DNA from: Datura wrightii
Lineage: Eukaryota > Streptophyta > Magnoliopsida > Solanales > Solanaceae
Direction: 5' to 3'
Assembly (NCBI GenBank): GCA_035772735.1
Contig: JASDFA010000003.1
Coordinates: forward strand, 156,315,001 to 156,379,000
DNA: 64,000 nt
Below the pieces are notes generated by a model. That model was given only the letters and a program-made list of their open reading frames with translations, was not told the origin of the DNA and did no database searches. The position numbers were made by a program, and so were the translations under genes. Positions 1-10,964 of the stretch are shown piece by piece (the stretch's first letter is position 1; each line of letters opens with the position of its first letter).

Positions 1-463
1 ATCATTTCTATTGCTACTCCTAGAGGCTTGCAGTCTGTATATTTCCCTGTGGTCAGATGAGCCGGTCGTGTGAGGCCGTGCAGTTGTTTAGCTGTTAGTA
101 CTTTTGTTTCCTTTATGTTGGCCGTGTGGGGCCATAGCGTGACAGTAGTGGTGACCTTGCCGGTCACGTAGCCTTCTAGCATTTTATTGTTGAGTTACAG
201 AAAACTAGACAGCATGGTGGCCTTGTCGGCCCGCATAGGTTTCCCTATATTGATATGTTTCTGGTCAGCTGTTAGTACAGGTATAGGAGGCTATAGGCCA
301 ATGGGCCGGGGGCTGTGTTTACAGCCGTTATATAGCCCTTTATTTCCAGAAATGTGAGTTAGAGCCAGCCAGGCACCAGATGTGCCCAGGCTTAGCAGTC
401 CAGCAGTTCAGGTCCTAGTAGGGCACTAGGTGCCAGTCATACCCCCCAAGGCGGGGTGTGACA
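1..463 (+). mobile_element. 3' part of a Tekay-type gypsy LTR (cut by window edge)
   Basis: The segment is nearly the same as 38740-39204 and 45944-46409, the last 465 bases of the two LTRs of the complete Tekay-type element further right. It ends with the same LTR terminus, CGGGGTGTGACA. No primer-binding site follows, so this is either a solo LTR or the 3' LTR of an element lying to the left. The base string after it is GTAAA, which would be the right-hand target-site duplication; the partner lies outside the window. Confidence 0.9.
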
Positions 464-937
464 GTAAAAGTGTTGTTTTTTTTTTAAATAAATATTTTTT
501 AAAATTTTTTAAAATACTTTGATTTGAATTTTAAAAAAAATTCAGATCTGTCATATATAAAAATAATGATCATGTAAAAATTTTAAAAAATTATTTTTAA
601 GTTTTTGACATTTTTGTTTTTAAATGAAAGACTTAGCTTGCTATAAATTTAACCTTCATAATTATAAATATAAATATATATATATATATATATATCTTTT
701 ATTATATCTAAGTGATAAATGTTTCTATAAATGATGCCCGACCTAACGTTTTTTTTTTGAAAACTATATTTAATCATATATATTTAAAGTTAATCATATA
801 AGATGAATTGCGGTTCAAAACAAGCCGCTAATAATTGAGTATCAAATTAGATGGTCGAAACGTTTGATGGTTTGACATAAAAACAAATCTCTTGATGGTG
901 CATTTTACCATGCTCCTACTTGGCCTTATTAAATAAA
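464..937. other. AT-rich intergenic DNA
   Basis: No gene is visible. The stretch has long A and T runs and a short TA repeat near 668-693. It separates the LTR fragment from the first MITE. Confidence 0.7.
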
Positions 938-1251
938 GAGTGAAAGATGAAAAATATATTTTGAAGTATCACAGTATTTCAAATTTTATATTTGAATTAT
1001 CATGTGTATGAGTTTTTTACCTGAACTATCATTAAATGTTTATCGAAACACATCTCAATTATTAGTTGTTCACTTTTTCTACCTGAAATATATCCATTCT
1101 TCAGATAGGAAAAATGAACAACTATAGTTAAGATATGTTTTAATAAACATTCGGTGATAATTCAGATAGAAAACTCACACACCTAATAGGTCAGGTATGA
1201 AACTCGAAAATTATGATACTTCAAAATGTATTTTTTTTTATCATTAACTCC
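938..1251. mobile_element. 314-bp foldback MITE with 8-bp TSD
   Basis: The left half and the reverse complement of the right half align over about 150 bases (shared blocks include TTTTGAAGTATCA and GTTGTTCA), so the whole unit can fold on itself. It is flanked by TAAATAAA at 930-937 and 1252-1259. An 8-bp duplication fits the hAT superfamily, but the flank is low-complexity, so the family assignment is tentative. There is no coding capacity. Confidence 0.7.
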
Positions 1252-1601
1252 TAAATAAATGAACTACTTCGTAATCAAATTAAACAAATATATTCTCTAT
1301 AAGAGTTGTCCTTAAAATGCTAACTTTTTAAGCAGAAGTTCACAGCGCCGACCAAGCCATGAAAAAGAATATCTTGCAAGAGTATAAGATAAAATTATGT
1401 ATAATAGACGTAACTTAGTTTGAGTTTTTCTTTTTGCACGTAATGAGAGCTTAATGCGTTAAATGATCCTTTTTTAACAAAAAGAAAAATTGATTAAGAA
1501 TTTACTAGATGTGTCTCGTCTTTCTCACTCTTTTTTCTTGTATATTAAAAATCTAACTAAATTAATTTCTTAATTTCTTTCATAAACACATATTTCAAAT
1601 T

Positions 1602-2589
1602 CGGGAAAAGACTAAAAATACCCCTAATGTATGAAAAATTATTTACAAATACCCTCCATTCATCTATTGGTCTAAAAATACTTTCAACCTATACTTTTGA
1701 CTCAAAAATACCCCTCAAATTAATACTCCAAACCTAAAATTTAATTTTAAAATTTTAAAATTCATGTGGCTTATCATGATTGGTCAAATATATTATTTAA
1801 TTTAAAAATAAATTTACCCATTTTAATTTTAAACCCGTGGACCCGACCCGCTCCTTTTAACCTAAACCTACCCCCTTTATATTTGTTGACACGCCTTCTT
1901 CTCATGCTCCCACTTTTTAGCTTTGAGTGCAATAACTTTGATTCAGAGAGAAGATCACATAGTGAAGATCTGAAAAGGTGTATAAAATTTCTCTTGATGG
2001 ACTGCAATTTTTTTTTCTCTTGATTATTAAAAGAAAATTCCTATTATTAACATTCTTGTGAGACTAAAATTTTAGCAGGATGGAAGGGAGATTATAACAA
2101 TCTTGAATGCACCCATATTCACAAGTATGGATTTTTTGTTTTTCTTTTTATTTTTTTATTTTTTACAGAAAAGTAATTATCATTAGGATATTAAGGAGGA
2201 AACCTACAAGCACAAAGCTGATAATTTTTTTATTCTTTTTAATAAAAAGATTTGGTGGAGATTATAAAGAGTGATGGAGTACATGAAAACAGAAAGCAAC
2301 AACCATACAACTGTGTCTAGAGAGTTTTGAGAAGAGTCAGGTCAGATCGGGACTGTGGGATTGGATTTAAAGGGGTGAATTTAATTTTTAAATTAAATAA
2401 TATATGTGGCCAATCATAATAAGTCACATGATTCTTTGAAATTGAAGAAAAATGTCATATTTGCAGTGTTAGTTTGAGGGGTATTTTTGAGCCAAAGAAA
2501 TAGATTGAAGGTATTTTTCGACCAATAGGTGGATGGAGGGTATTTGTGAGTCATTTTCTATATATTGGGGGTATTTTAGCCTTTTTCTG
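1602..2589. mobile_element. 988-bp Mutator-like foldback element (MULE-MITE)
   Basis: Long terminal inverted repeats of roughly 250 bases flank a short unique core. The left end begins CGGGAAAAGACTAAAAATA and the right end, reverse-complemented, begins CAGAAAAAGGCTAAAATA. Both arms carry the same series of ATACCCC and AAATACCCTCCAT words. A perfect 9-bp duplication, TTTCAAATT, flanks it at 1593-1601 and 2590-2598. Long inverted repeats with a 9-bp duplication are the hallmark of Mutator-like elements. The two short ORFs inside run over the inverted-repeat sequence and resemble nothing, so it is non-autonomous. Confidence 0.85.
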
Positions 2590-2598
2590 TTTCAAATT

Positions 2599-3919
2599 TA
2601 TCGAAGAAACTTCATTTTCTTTAGCGCATTCTTTTAAACTATAAAATCTTCGTGTTTGTGATCTTTATTTACCATAAAATCAGCACATTAATCTGTTTCG
2701 CTTCAAATATGTGTAGTAGTGATCTTTTTTTATTTCACTAAAAACTTATGATTTTCAATTGTATGTCCTTCTCTATGATAAACTTCATAGCAAACACAAT
2801 TTATTTTCACTTTCAGCTCTTTATATATATTCATTTCTTTTGTAATTTTAGCTCTTGTTTAGTGATCCATAAATTCTGTAATAAATTTTGATGCAAGTTT
2901 CATCTTATCCGAATATTTTAGTATTTATTTTCTTCATCACCTCTAAAAAATCTAAATTAAAAAAAAAACAAATTCATCTTAACATTACTTTTAGTGAAAA
3001 AGTAATCCGGTGCATAAAGCATTTCACATTTCGCATTGACAGGGTCGAATCATATCCCAAAAAGGATGATATAGATATTTTTTATAATATAAATGTTAGT
3101 GGCTACTTTGAAACACGTGACTTATAGATTATATGGAAACAACTTTACCGTCTACACTACTATTGACATTAAGTGTAATTTTTCCTTATCTAACTCTTTT
3201 ATTCCTTAAGTTAAGCTTCCAATGCATTGACACTAACAATATGGTTTTCCTCAGAAACAATTAATATTTTGAAACAAAACATAGAACATTAAAAAATATT
3301 TTCGAAAAAATATTTTCATCCATATCAAACATACCCTTAGAGCAAATACTTAAACATTTGTCACAATTAAGTTTTTTTGCTATATATATCATTGGAAGAA
3401 AATGGACCAAATTCTATATATAGTTTTCATTCCTCTGATATATATTTTGAAATAAATAAATACTCCCAAAAAATATAATAATAAGTTTCTTTTAACTTTT
3501 GTTGGATAAAATAAACATGGATTTTTTAGAGGTTGCCCATAAATAGTATTATCTCTGTTGCAGCTTGCTTGTATATTTCTTCCACCGGGAATACTTTAGA
3601 GGATTGATCCAAGCTACTTCTACCTCTCGCCTGAATATACATCAACATGTTTCAAAATCAATAATAATATATTCAATAAAACCGCACGAGTGGAGTCTAG
3701 GAAAGATGGTGTATATACAACCTTATTCTTGTCTTATAAAAATTTAAAAAATTATTTTTGATAGATCCTTGGCTGCTCAAGTAAATCAAATTAAAATAAT
3801 TTCTAAATATAATCTATTATTAAACTATAATACTGTGGTTTATGCAGTAAAAACAAAGAGAATTTCAAATAAAAACCCAAGGGTGAGACTAGGTGAGAGG
3901 AAACCTTTCTAGAAAAAAG

Positions 3920-3977
<58 letters not shown>

Positions 3978-4643
3978 CTTTTTGCTTTCATTTCTTGTGA
4001 AGATGTTTGATTGAATGTGAAATTTATGAAAAAAGGAGAGATTATTCTTTTAAATATACCACAATATTTTAACGATCATGAGGATGTTATTTAAGATAAA
4101 ATACGAAGGTTTAGTTAAAAAAAATATCAAATATAATAATGTGTTGTATTTTTCTTTTAAAAAAATTTAAATTACAAAAAATCAAAGGAAGAGCTAGTAA
4201 AAACTTTTTTGATGTGTGTGTCGTCACATTAATGATGACTGGTAATTCATGTTTCAATTTATGTGTCTTACTCTTTTTTTTAAAACAAAATATCAATCTT
4301 TTTATATATAATAAGTTTTTGATTCTAACATAAACATCAATCTTTTTATATTTAACAAGTTTTTAATTCTAACATTTTCATTTATTCTTAATAATACTCT
4401 TTTAAAGGAATGATATAACATGTTTAAGATCGTCAGATTCAAGGGGGTAGTTTTATATGTAACATCCGACTATGTATGATTCAGAAAAATTCTTAAATAT
4501 TTCATTCAATCGAACAAAGACATGTAAAATGAACCGTATGGTAAATAAAAACCCTAGTTCACAATCTTCAAAATTATAATACCAACATAAGTTAGTGAGT
4601 GTTTGCATATATAACACATATGAATTAAGGAGAATGGACTTAC
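2599..4643. other. AT-rich DNA 3' of the bHLH gene
   Basis: No gene is supported. On the minus strand this is where the third exon and 3' UTR of the bHLH gene would be expected. I looked for the usual last-exon ending (an acidic stretch followed by an IYKQA-like motif) and did not see it. Short ORFs here are AT-rich and without recognisable motifs. Confidence 0.6.
3920..3977. repeat. (TA)n-(TG)n compound microsatellite
   Basis: A TA run (about 3920-3945) passes through GTATG into a TG run ending at 3977. It lies downstream of the bHLH gene and is likely polymorphic. Confidence 0.95.
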
Positions 4644-5060
4644 ATGGGCCTGGATCATGAACATGTTTCTGTAATGATCAGATGAGATTTGGGCAGACCC
4701 AATCTCAATGTTATGTTTCTCCAAAACATAACAAATGGTACTGAAAAGAGCAGACCTTTTGGGACAACATACACTAATATGTGCCTCTTCTCTACAAATA
4801 TTTAGTACCATATTTGGTGAACTCCATGTCTGAAAACCAGTAGCTGAAACATTATTCATCAAAAGGGAAATATTGGTAGGTGTTATAGTAGCCGAATTAC
4901 TAGCAGATCCTTGATCAGCCAAAAATTGCTCCCTCCCAATACTTGGCAATTTCTTGCCAGCTTGAAGCCTTTCTAGCTTCTGTTCTTCAAGCATTTGAAG
5001 AGTATTTTGCAGTGTTTTTATGTAGCTCACTGTTTCATCAAGAATTGTGCTCTTGTCAGC
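4644..5060 (-). CDS. bHLH transcription factor, exon 2 (bHLH95/ZHOUPI-like)
   Basis: The exon encodes 139 residues. It opens with ADKSTILDETVSYIKTLQNTL, which is the end of the loop plus helix 2 of a plant bHLH domain, followed by a leucine/glutamine-rich helix extension (LEEQKLERLQ). A serine/threonine-rich linker leads to an ACT-like C-terminal region (MVLNICREEAHISVCCPKRSALFSTI). The acceptor is ATGCAG|GCTGAC at 5060 and the donor is CCCAT|GTAAGT at 4644, both phase 0. Joining exon 1 (...PQLSPK) to this exon gives the canonical loop. The fold suggests a nuclear DNA-binding dimer. The subfamily resembles bHLH95 (ZHOUPI/RGE1), known for endosperm and embryo roles; that assignment is from memory of the motif, not a search. 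Translation beyond the donor runs into a stop near 4554, so a third exon is expected but not found. Confidence 0.8.
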
Positions 5061-5574
5061 CTGCATATAGCGATCAACAATGGAGTCAGGATTTTCACTA
5101 AGGAATTTTCAAAATTAAATATGAAGAAGTAAACACACACGAAGAAGTCAAGTTACCAATCTGGACAATCTATCCTTCATATAAAAATTATTTGGAATCG
5201 AACTCTTACCAATAAAGTGAAAATTCAGATAGTCAACTAATTAAGCTACTAAAATTCTCTATATAAATATTAATGCATAATGAAGATCTTTTATTATCCG
5301 AACTAAGAAAATGCAGATAAATTCTGAATGAATTTAGAATATGTTAAAAGCTTCACATTTTTAAGCAAAAAGTTCATTTAGTCGATAAGAAAAAAACAAA
5401 GAAATGTGTGGAATCTTTTGTATATTTATATGCGGAAAAATACGAAGTTCTGTATTGTTTTTTCCTTCACTTTTTTTAATAAACAAAGTGCAATCTTATT
5501 ATTCTATTTTAGAATTAACATGTAGATACAAATAATAATAAGGGGAATATGTATATCACCAAATAAATTTAATC

Positions 5575-5697
5575 AGATACAATCGAGGATCTATCGAAAA
5601 TAATCTCTCTATCCCTACCATAAAGATATGGGTAAGGTGTGCGTACATCTTACCCTCTCATACTCTACTTATATATGAGATTTCACTTGATATTTTA
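5575..5697 (+). mobile_element. TS-like SINE 3' part, copy 1
   Basis: The order of blocks GGATCTATCG, CCTCTCTATCC-like, GGGTAAGGTGTGCGTACATC, TTACCCTCTCA and TGAGATTTCACT matches the well-known 3' body of the Solanaceae TS SINE family as I remember it. The 5' (tRNA-like) end was not identified. Confidence 0.55.
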
Positions 5698-5705
5698 TTT
5701 CCATA

Positions 5706-5735
5706 GAGTTGAGAATCTATCATAAACAACCTGGG
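5706..5735 (+). mobile_element. TS-like SINE copy 2, left piece, interrupted by copia
   Basis: GAGAATCTATCATAAACAACC repeats the start of the SINE body of copy 1 and then stops at the copia LTR. The continuation (GTACATCTTATCC...) resumes at 10528 on the other side of the copia element. Confidence 0.5.
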
Positions 5736-5932
5736 TATTGATATATAACAAGGGCTTTATTGAAGAACAAGAAAAGAAAGAATCAAAAGGCTAACTACAA
5801 AGTTACATAAGAGAATAGAAGACAACAACCTAGAATGGGGAAGGGGGTGCCTATATATAGGCATAAGACTACCTAAAACCCTAAGGCCCATCTGCTAACA
5901 ATTATATGGGCTAACAATAATATGGGCTAACA
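5736..5932 (-). repeat. Copia 3' LTR
   Basis: This copy matches 10315-10527 except for a 16-base unit (AATAATATGGGCTAAC) present once less here, and a start reading TATTGATA in place of TGTTGATA on the plus strand. On the element's strand it begins TGTTAGCCC. Confidence 0.9.
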
Positions 5933-5944
5933 TCCCCCCTCAAA
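5933..5944 (-). other. Copia polypurine tract
   Basis: On the minus strand the sequence TTTGAGGGGGGA lies directly before the 3' LTR start TGTTAGCCC, the expected position of the plus-strand primer. Confidence 0.8.
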
Positions 5945-5945
5945 C

Positions 5946-8900
5946 TCATAATGCGGTAGTAATAAGCATTGAGAGTTTGTCACACAAGAAATGAAACCGA
6001 GACGCCGACTGAGCCTTCGTAAAAAGGTCAGCAATCTGCAAGGCTGATGAAACAAAAGGAAGCGATATGGTCCCGAGCCGGAGATGATGACGAGTGAAGT
6101 GACAATCAATCTCAATGTGCTTCGTCCGCTCATGGAAAACAGAGTTCTTTGCAATTTGCATCGCACTCTTGTTATCACAATGTAGAGGAGTAGGCAGAGA
6201 AATGTGAACCCCCATATCTGCAAGAAGCCAACGTAACCAAACAATCTCACATGTAGTCACTGCCATAGCACGATACTCAGCCTCCGTAGAAGATCTAGAG
6301 ACAACATTTTGTTTCTTGCTCTTCCATGATATCAAAGAATCTCCAAGGAACACACAAAAACCAATGGTGGATTTGCGATCATTGCGATCGCCATCCCAAT
6401 CAGCATCTCGCAACTAGAGAGATGACGTCGAGGGAAACAAGAGGTTCTGAAACTGGGTGCCACGAAGTTATCTCAAAATACGAAGTACAGCTCCCCAGTG
6501 AACTGAAGTAGGAGCAGTAACAAACTGGCTAACAACGTGAACTACATGAGCTATATCCGGGCGAGTAACGGTAAGATACACCAAGCTACCTACAACAGTC
6601 TGATAAAGACTCAGATCTGTTAACAAAACACCATCACTAGGAGAGTACCGTGCATTGATATCAAGTAGAGTATCTGCAGTCCTGTTGTCAGAAAGGCGCG
6701 CCCGTTTAAACAAGTCAGATATATACTTAGTCTGAGAGAGAAGATATCCTTTCTTAGACTGAGCCACCTCAATACCCAAAAAATAATGTAGCAGGCCCAA
6801 GTCCTTCATGGCAAACCGATGAGCCAAATCATGCTTCAATGACTCAATACCATCATGATCATCACCAATTATAACCATATCATCTACATATAAGGACAAA
6901 AGGATTCGCCCTGCACTCGTACTTCTAACAAACAACGCCGAATCATGGTTACTCAGGACAAGGCCAAAGGAAGTAATCACAGTGGAGAATTTCTCAAACC
7001 AAGCACGAGGGGCTTTCTTGAGACCATATTGAGCTTTTCGAAGCCGACAAACTTCACCCGGCTTGTGATCAATACCCGGTGGAGGAGTCATATACACTTC
7101 CTCATAGAGATCACCATTCAGAAATGCATTCTTGACATCCATTTGAAATATCTTCCACTGTCGAATGGATGCAACGACAATCATAGTGCGAACAGTCATC
7201 ATCTTTGTCACCGGGGCAAAGGTCTCCTCATAGTCCATACCATATTTTTGTGAGTACCCTTTTGCCACAAGTCTAGCCTTGTATCGCTCAACAGACCCAT
7301 CAGGCTTTGTTTTTATCTTATACACCCATCGACAGCCAATCGTATGTTTACCAGGTGGGAGGATAACCAAATCCCATGTGTGTGTCTGATAAAGAGCAGT
7401 GAGTTCCTCCGCCATAGCATTCTGCCAAAGAGGATCAGACACAGCCCCTCTATAGGATTCAGGTTCAGACAATTGATGTATGTTTGTAATAAAGGAAGCA
7501 AATGGGGGTGAGTAGGCAGAATAAGCAAAATCAAGTAGTTTGGTGGACTTACTCTGACGAGTAGACCTCCTCAGAGGTGGTGGATCTCCAGTCTCAGGAT
7601 CAGACTCAGACACAGGCGGGGCTGAAGCACTTCAGGCGGCACATCGGGTGGCACAGCTGAATCCGAAACTGGAGCCTATGTGTCAATGCCAAATGGATCA
7701 ATACGACGAAGATCTGACTTAGTAACATCATGGGATTTAGATGGAATTGAATAGAAAGGAATATGCTCCAAAAAGATGACATACCGTGAAACATATAATT
7801 TCTAACTGACAGGATCATAGCAACGATAACCTTTCTGTCCAACACCATACCCCAAAAACACACATATAGCTGATTTTGGCTCCAGCTTGTTTCGTTCAAC
7901 ATGAGGACGAAGAACAAAACAAGTACATCCAAAAACTCGTAATGCAGAGTAATCTGGCATGTGACCATATAATTTCTGAAACAGAGACATCCCTGAAGTC
8001 AATGCAGTAGGAATATGATTGATCACATATACAGCAGTTAGGACTGCTTCTCCCCAAAAATTACTAGGAACCTCTGCAGATAATTAAGGAGCGTGTTGTC
8101 TCAACAATATGATGGTGTTTCCTTTCGGCAACACCTTCTGCTCAGGAGTATCTGTACAAGATGACTGGTGTACGGTACTATCATAGGCAAGTAACTGAGT
8201 GAAATCACTGGAGGTATATTCACCCCCTAAGTCACACCTGAAACACTTTATCGCAACCGAATGTTGTGTTTTAACAAGGGCTCTAAAGTTGCTGTAAATG
8301 CCAAAGAAGTCAGACCTGCGCTTCATAAGATAAACCCAGGTATACCGGTATAGTCATCTATGAATGAAACATAATAGTTCGAACTACCCTTAGTGGATAC
8401 TGGTGATGGTCCCCATACATCAAAATGAATAATGTCAAAAGGAGCAACTGAATAAGACATACTTTTATTAAAAGGTAAGGCAGAAAATTTTGCCAGTTTA
8501 CAACCACTACAATCTGAAATATCAGAAGTGTTTAAATGACCCAAAGCACCAGTAGAGGCTAAAAAACGTAAACGTGACACTGATACATGTCCCAAGCGGG
8601 AATGCCAAAGATAAAACTGCAAAGACAAAGGACTCAAACGAAAAGAAGACAAATCAATTCTAGAGGCGGCAACAGCAGACACTTTGAGACTCTCCAGGAC
8701 ATAGAGTTCCCCCAACCTACGGCCAATCCCAATCACCTTCTGAGTGTGTTGGTCCTGTACAACACAAACAGAATCAGAAAAGAATACCCAATGACCAGTC
8801 CTACACAACTGACTGACAGAAGCAAGATTAAAAGCAAGTTTAGGAATATAATAGACATCAAACAGAACAATGTGAGAAGTAGTAACAGAACCGACACCCT

Positions 8901-10068
8901 CGACTGGCATAGACGTAGCACTGGCAGACATAACAGAGAGTGGTGAAATGGGTGACAAGGAACCAAACGATGACAGACAATGTGACATATGTTGGGTTGC
9001 ACCAGAATCCAGAATCCACAAAGATGAGGGAATACCTAATGTACTAGAGGAAGCTGGGCCTGAGCTAGATGCTGACATGGCAGTAGAATTGGTGGACAAA
9101 AACTGTCTGAACTGTTCGAACACCCGAGGATCCAACACCGAAGGAGGCACAGTACTAACAGACTCAGCATCTACTGATGGTGCAGCAGCAGGCGAACTGT
9201 GGAGGAAGTGGAGGAGTACCAAAGGAGTGTGGTTGTCCATTCTTCTATTGCTGACCGGACTTAGCCTTGTTGAGTGACAACAGACACTGAGCCTTCCAAT
9301 AATTTTTCTGCTTGCAAAATGCACACTCATCAAACGCAACTTTAGGAGATTTTCGCGATTGATTGGAAGTTTGAGAACGGTGTAGTCTAGACTGATCCGG
9401 TGAAGCAGCAAACACAGCAGGAGTAGTAGGTGTTTTCGATCCTTTATCCAATTGAGATACGAGTCTCTTCTGCAATCAGTTCATGGACAACTGAATCAAC
9501 TGTGGGGAGGGGAGATCGATGAAGGATTGTTCCACGTAGTCCTTCAAAATCAGAACGCAATGCCATCAAAAATTGAACCAAACATTGTTCTTCCCTCCTA
9601 GAAATATACGGCGCAAAACCTTTCAATTCTGCAGATTCAGTAAGGGCCAATTGATCCCACAAATCAGACATAGCAGTATAGAAATCTTGAATGCTCATAG
9701 CATTCTATTGAAGAGCACGAATATCGTATTCTAATTGGTACTGCTTCGCAAAATTAGACTAAGTGTACAGTCTCTCCAAGTGATCCCAGATTTCTTTTGC
9801 TGTGTCATATTTAGCCAATTGCATACCAATTGATTGAGTTACAGAATTGTTAATCCAAGTGATAACCTTGGAGTTAGCAGTTTCCCATAAATCCAACGAC
9901 AATACAAAATCCTCAGCCTTCTCATCCTTAGGTTTGGATTTAACCAGTAACATAGCCCCACATATTCTTGCCACGAAGAAAATTCTTCATGACATAACTC
10001 CAATACGCATAATTTTTGCCATCTAATTGAGTGTTAATGGATTGGAGAGAATCATCCTTTCCAGCCAT
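5946..10068 (-). pseudogene. Copia gag-pol polyprotein, degenerate
   Basis: Start ATG at 10068 (MAGKDDSLQSINTQL). Gag covers 10068-9245, with in-frame stops near 9759 and 9706 and a frameshift near 9460. Its zinc knuckle reads CAFCKQKNYWKAQC, where the histidine has become tyrosine. Protease (ILDSGATQHMS) is at about 8990. The integrase zinc finger (WHSRLGHVS ... CSGCKLAK) and the start of the core (HFDVWGPSP, FIDDYTG) follow to a frameshift near 8330. A stop lies at 8084, and two more stops occur before the reverse transcriptase ORF at 7613-6468. That ORF carries WRAVMAEEL-like, KARLVAKGYSQ and catalytic YVDDMV motifs. RNase H is at 6413-5946 (DADWDGDRNDRKSTIGFC, SSTEAEYRAM) in another frame. 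No active polyprotein is possible. Confidence 0.9.
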
Positions 10069-10301
10069 ATTGACAAAATCAAAGGGAATATAGGAAGATA
10101 AGCAACCTCAAAACAACGATAAGAACAAAATACCCTAGTCCAAATCAAACCAAACCAACAACGCCGTCCAAATCAAACCAAACCAACAACAACAGTAACA
10201 ATAGATCTAAACGGATCTAGCGGAAGAAGCAAACCCAGGCGAACATCAGTTCGATCCGCGCGCGTGGTAGTTGCTACAACTAGGGAAGGATCGATTTATT
10301 T

Positions 10302-10314
10302 GGCTCTAATACCA
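10302..10314 (-). other. Copia primer-binding site
   Basis: On the minus strand TGGTATTAGAGCC lies directly after the LTR end (TATCAACA). It matches the initiator tRNA-Met type TGGTATCAGAGC with one mismatch. Confidence 0.85.
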
Positions 10315-10527
10315 TGTTGATATATAACAAGGGCTTTATTGAAGAACAAGAAAAGAAAGAATCAAAAGGCTAACTACAAAGTTACATAAGAGAATAGAAG
10401 ACAACAACCTAGAATGGGGAAGGGGGTGCCTATATATAGGCATAAGACTACCTAAAACCCTAAGACCTATCTGCTAACAATTATATGGGCTAACAATAAT
10501 ATGGGCTAACAATAATATGGGCTAACA
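10315..10527 (-). repeat. Copia 5' LTR
   Basis: The plus-strand boundaries are TGTTGATATATAAC and GGGCTAACA. It carries three copies of the AATAATATGGGCTAAC-type 16-base unit against two in the other LTR. Confidence 0.9.
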
Positions 10528-10596
10528 CTATGTACATCTTATCCTCTTCAAATTCCATTTATGGAGTTTCACCGAATTTTTTGTTGTTGTTGTTAT
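10528..10596 (+). mobile_element. TS-like SINE copy 2, right piece with (TTG)n tail
   Basis: This continues the SINE body (GTACATCTTATCCTCTTC, GGAGTTTCACCGAAT) and finishes with TTG repeats at 10581-10595, the typical TS SINE tail. Together with 5706-5735 it shows that the copia element landed in a SINE. Confidence 0.55.
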
Positions 10597-10924
10597 ATTT
10601 GTTCTTTGGAGAAAATCAATTTACATTTTCGCACAGAATCATGTCTCCTTTGGTAAGATTTTCCTAATTAAAATTTACTTAATTTAGAAAGGTTGGAATA
10701 ATAGAATTATCACATAAGCAATTGCCAAAAAAGAACCAAACAAAGAAGTAAATTTTAATGATCTTATAAGTTTCTATTCGATCTAAAGATCTTTTTCATC
10801 TTTATTTTTTAAGAAATTGGTTAGGGTTAATAAGGTTATGACAGACAACAAAAAAAGAAATAAATAAATAAATTTGAGATAATCATGACTCATGAATTCT
10901 ATTTAGTTACCTTTACTTGATTCT

Positions 10925-10948
10925 CCCTCCCCCCCCCCCCACCCCCCC
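10925..10948 (-). other. G-rich run next to the bHLH 5' splice site
   Basis: On the gene's strand this reads seven G, T, twelve G, A, (G-run interrupted) and three G, starting 16 bases after the exon 1 donor at 10964. It meets the usual G-quadruplex pattern in both DNA and nascent RNA. Long homopolymer runs are also prone to sequencing error. Confidence 0.6.
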
Positions 10949-10964
10949 AATTAAAAAAAATTAC

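Larger units (their letters stand above)
5736..10527 (-). mobile_element. Complete but degenerate Ty1/copia element
   Basis: The element is bounded by LTRs of 197 and 213 bases and lies on the minus strand. In that direction it has the 5' LTR (10527-10315), an initiator-methionine-type primer-binding site, gag, protease, integrase, reverse transcriptase, RNase H, a purine-rich tract and the 3' LTR (5932-5736). The order integrase before reverse transcriptase defines copia. The frame has several stops and frameshifts, so it is dead. The flanking pentamers CTGGG and CTATG agree at only three of five positions, so the target-site duplication is eroded or altered. It sits in the bHLH intron. Confidence 0.9.
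5061..10964 (-). other. 5.9-kb intron of the bHLH gene, filled by transposons
   Basis: The intron runs from GTAATT at 10964 to TATATGCAG at 5061. Of its 5904 bases, 4792 are a copia element in the same transcriptional direction as the gene; without it the intron would be about 1.1 kb. SINE sequence flanks the copia element on both sides. The remaining DNA is AT-rich. Confidence 0.75.

Noticed and set aside
1766..2023. ORFs on both strands inside the foldback element
   Set aside because: They run through inverted-repeat sequence and have no recognisable motif.
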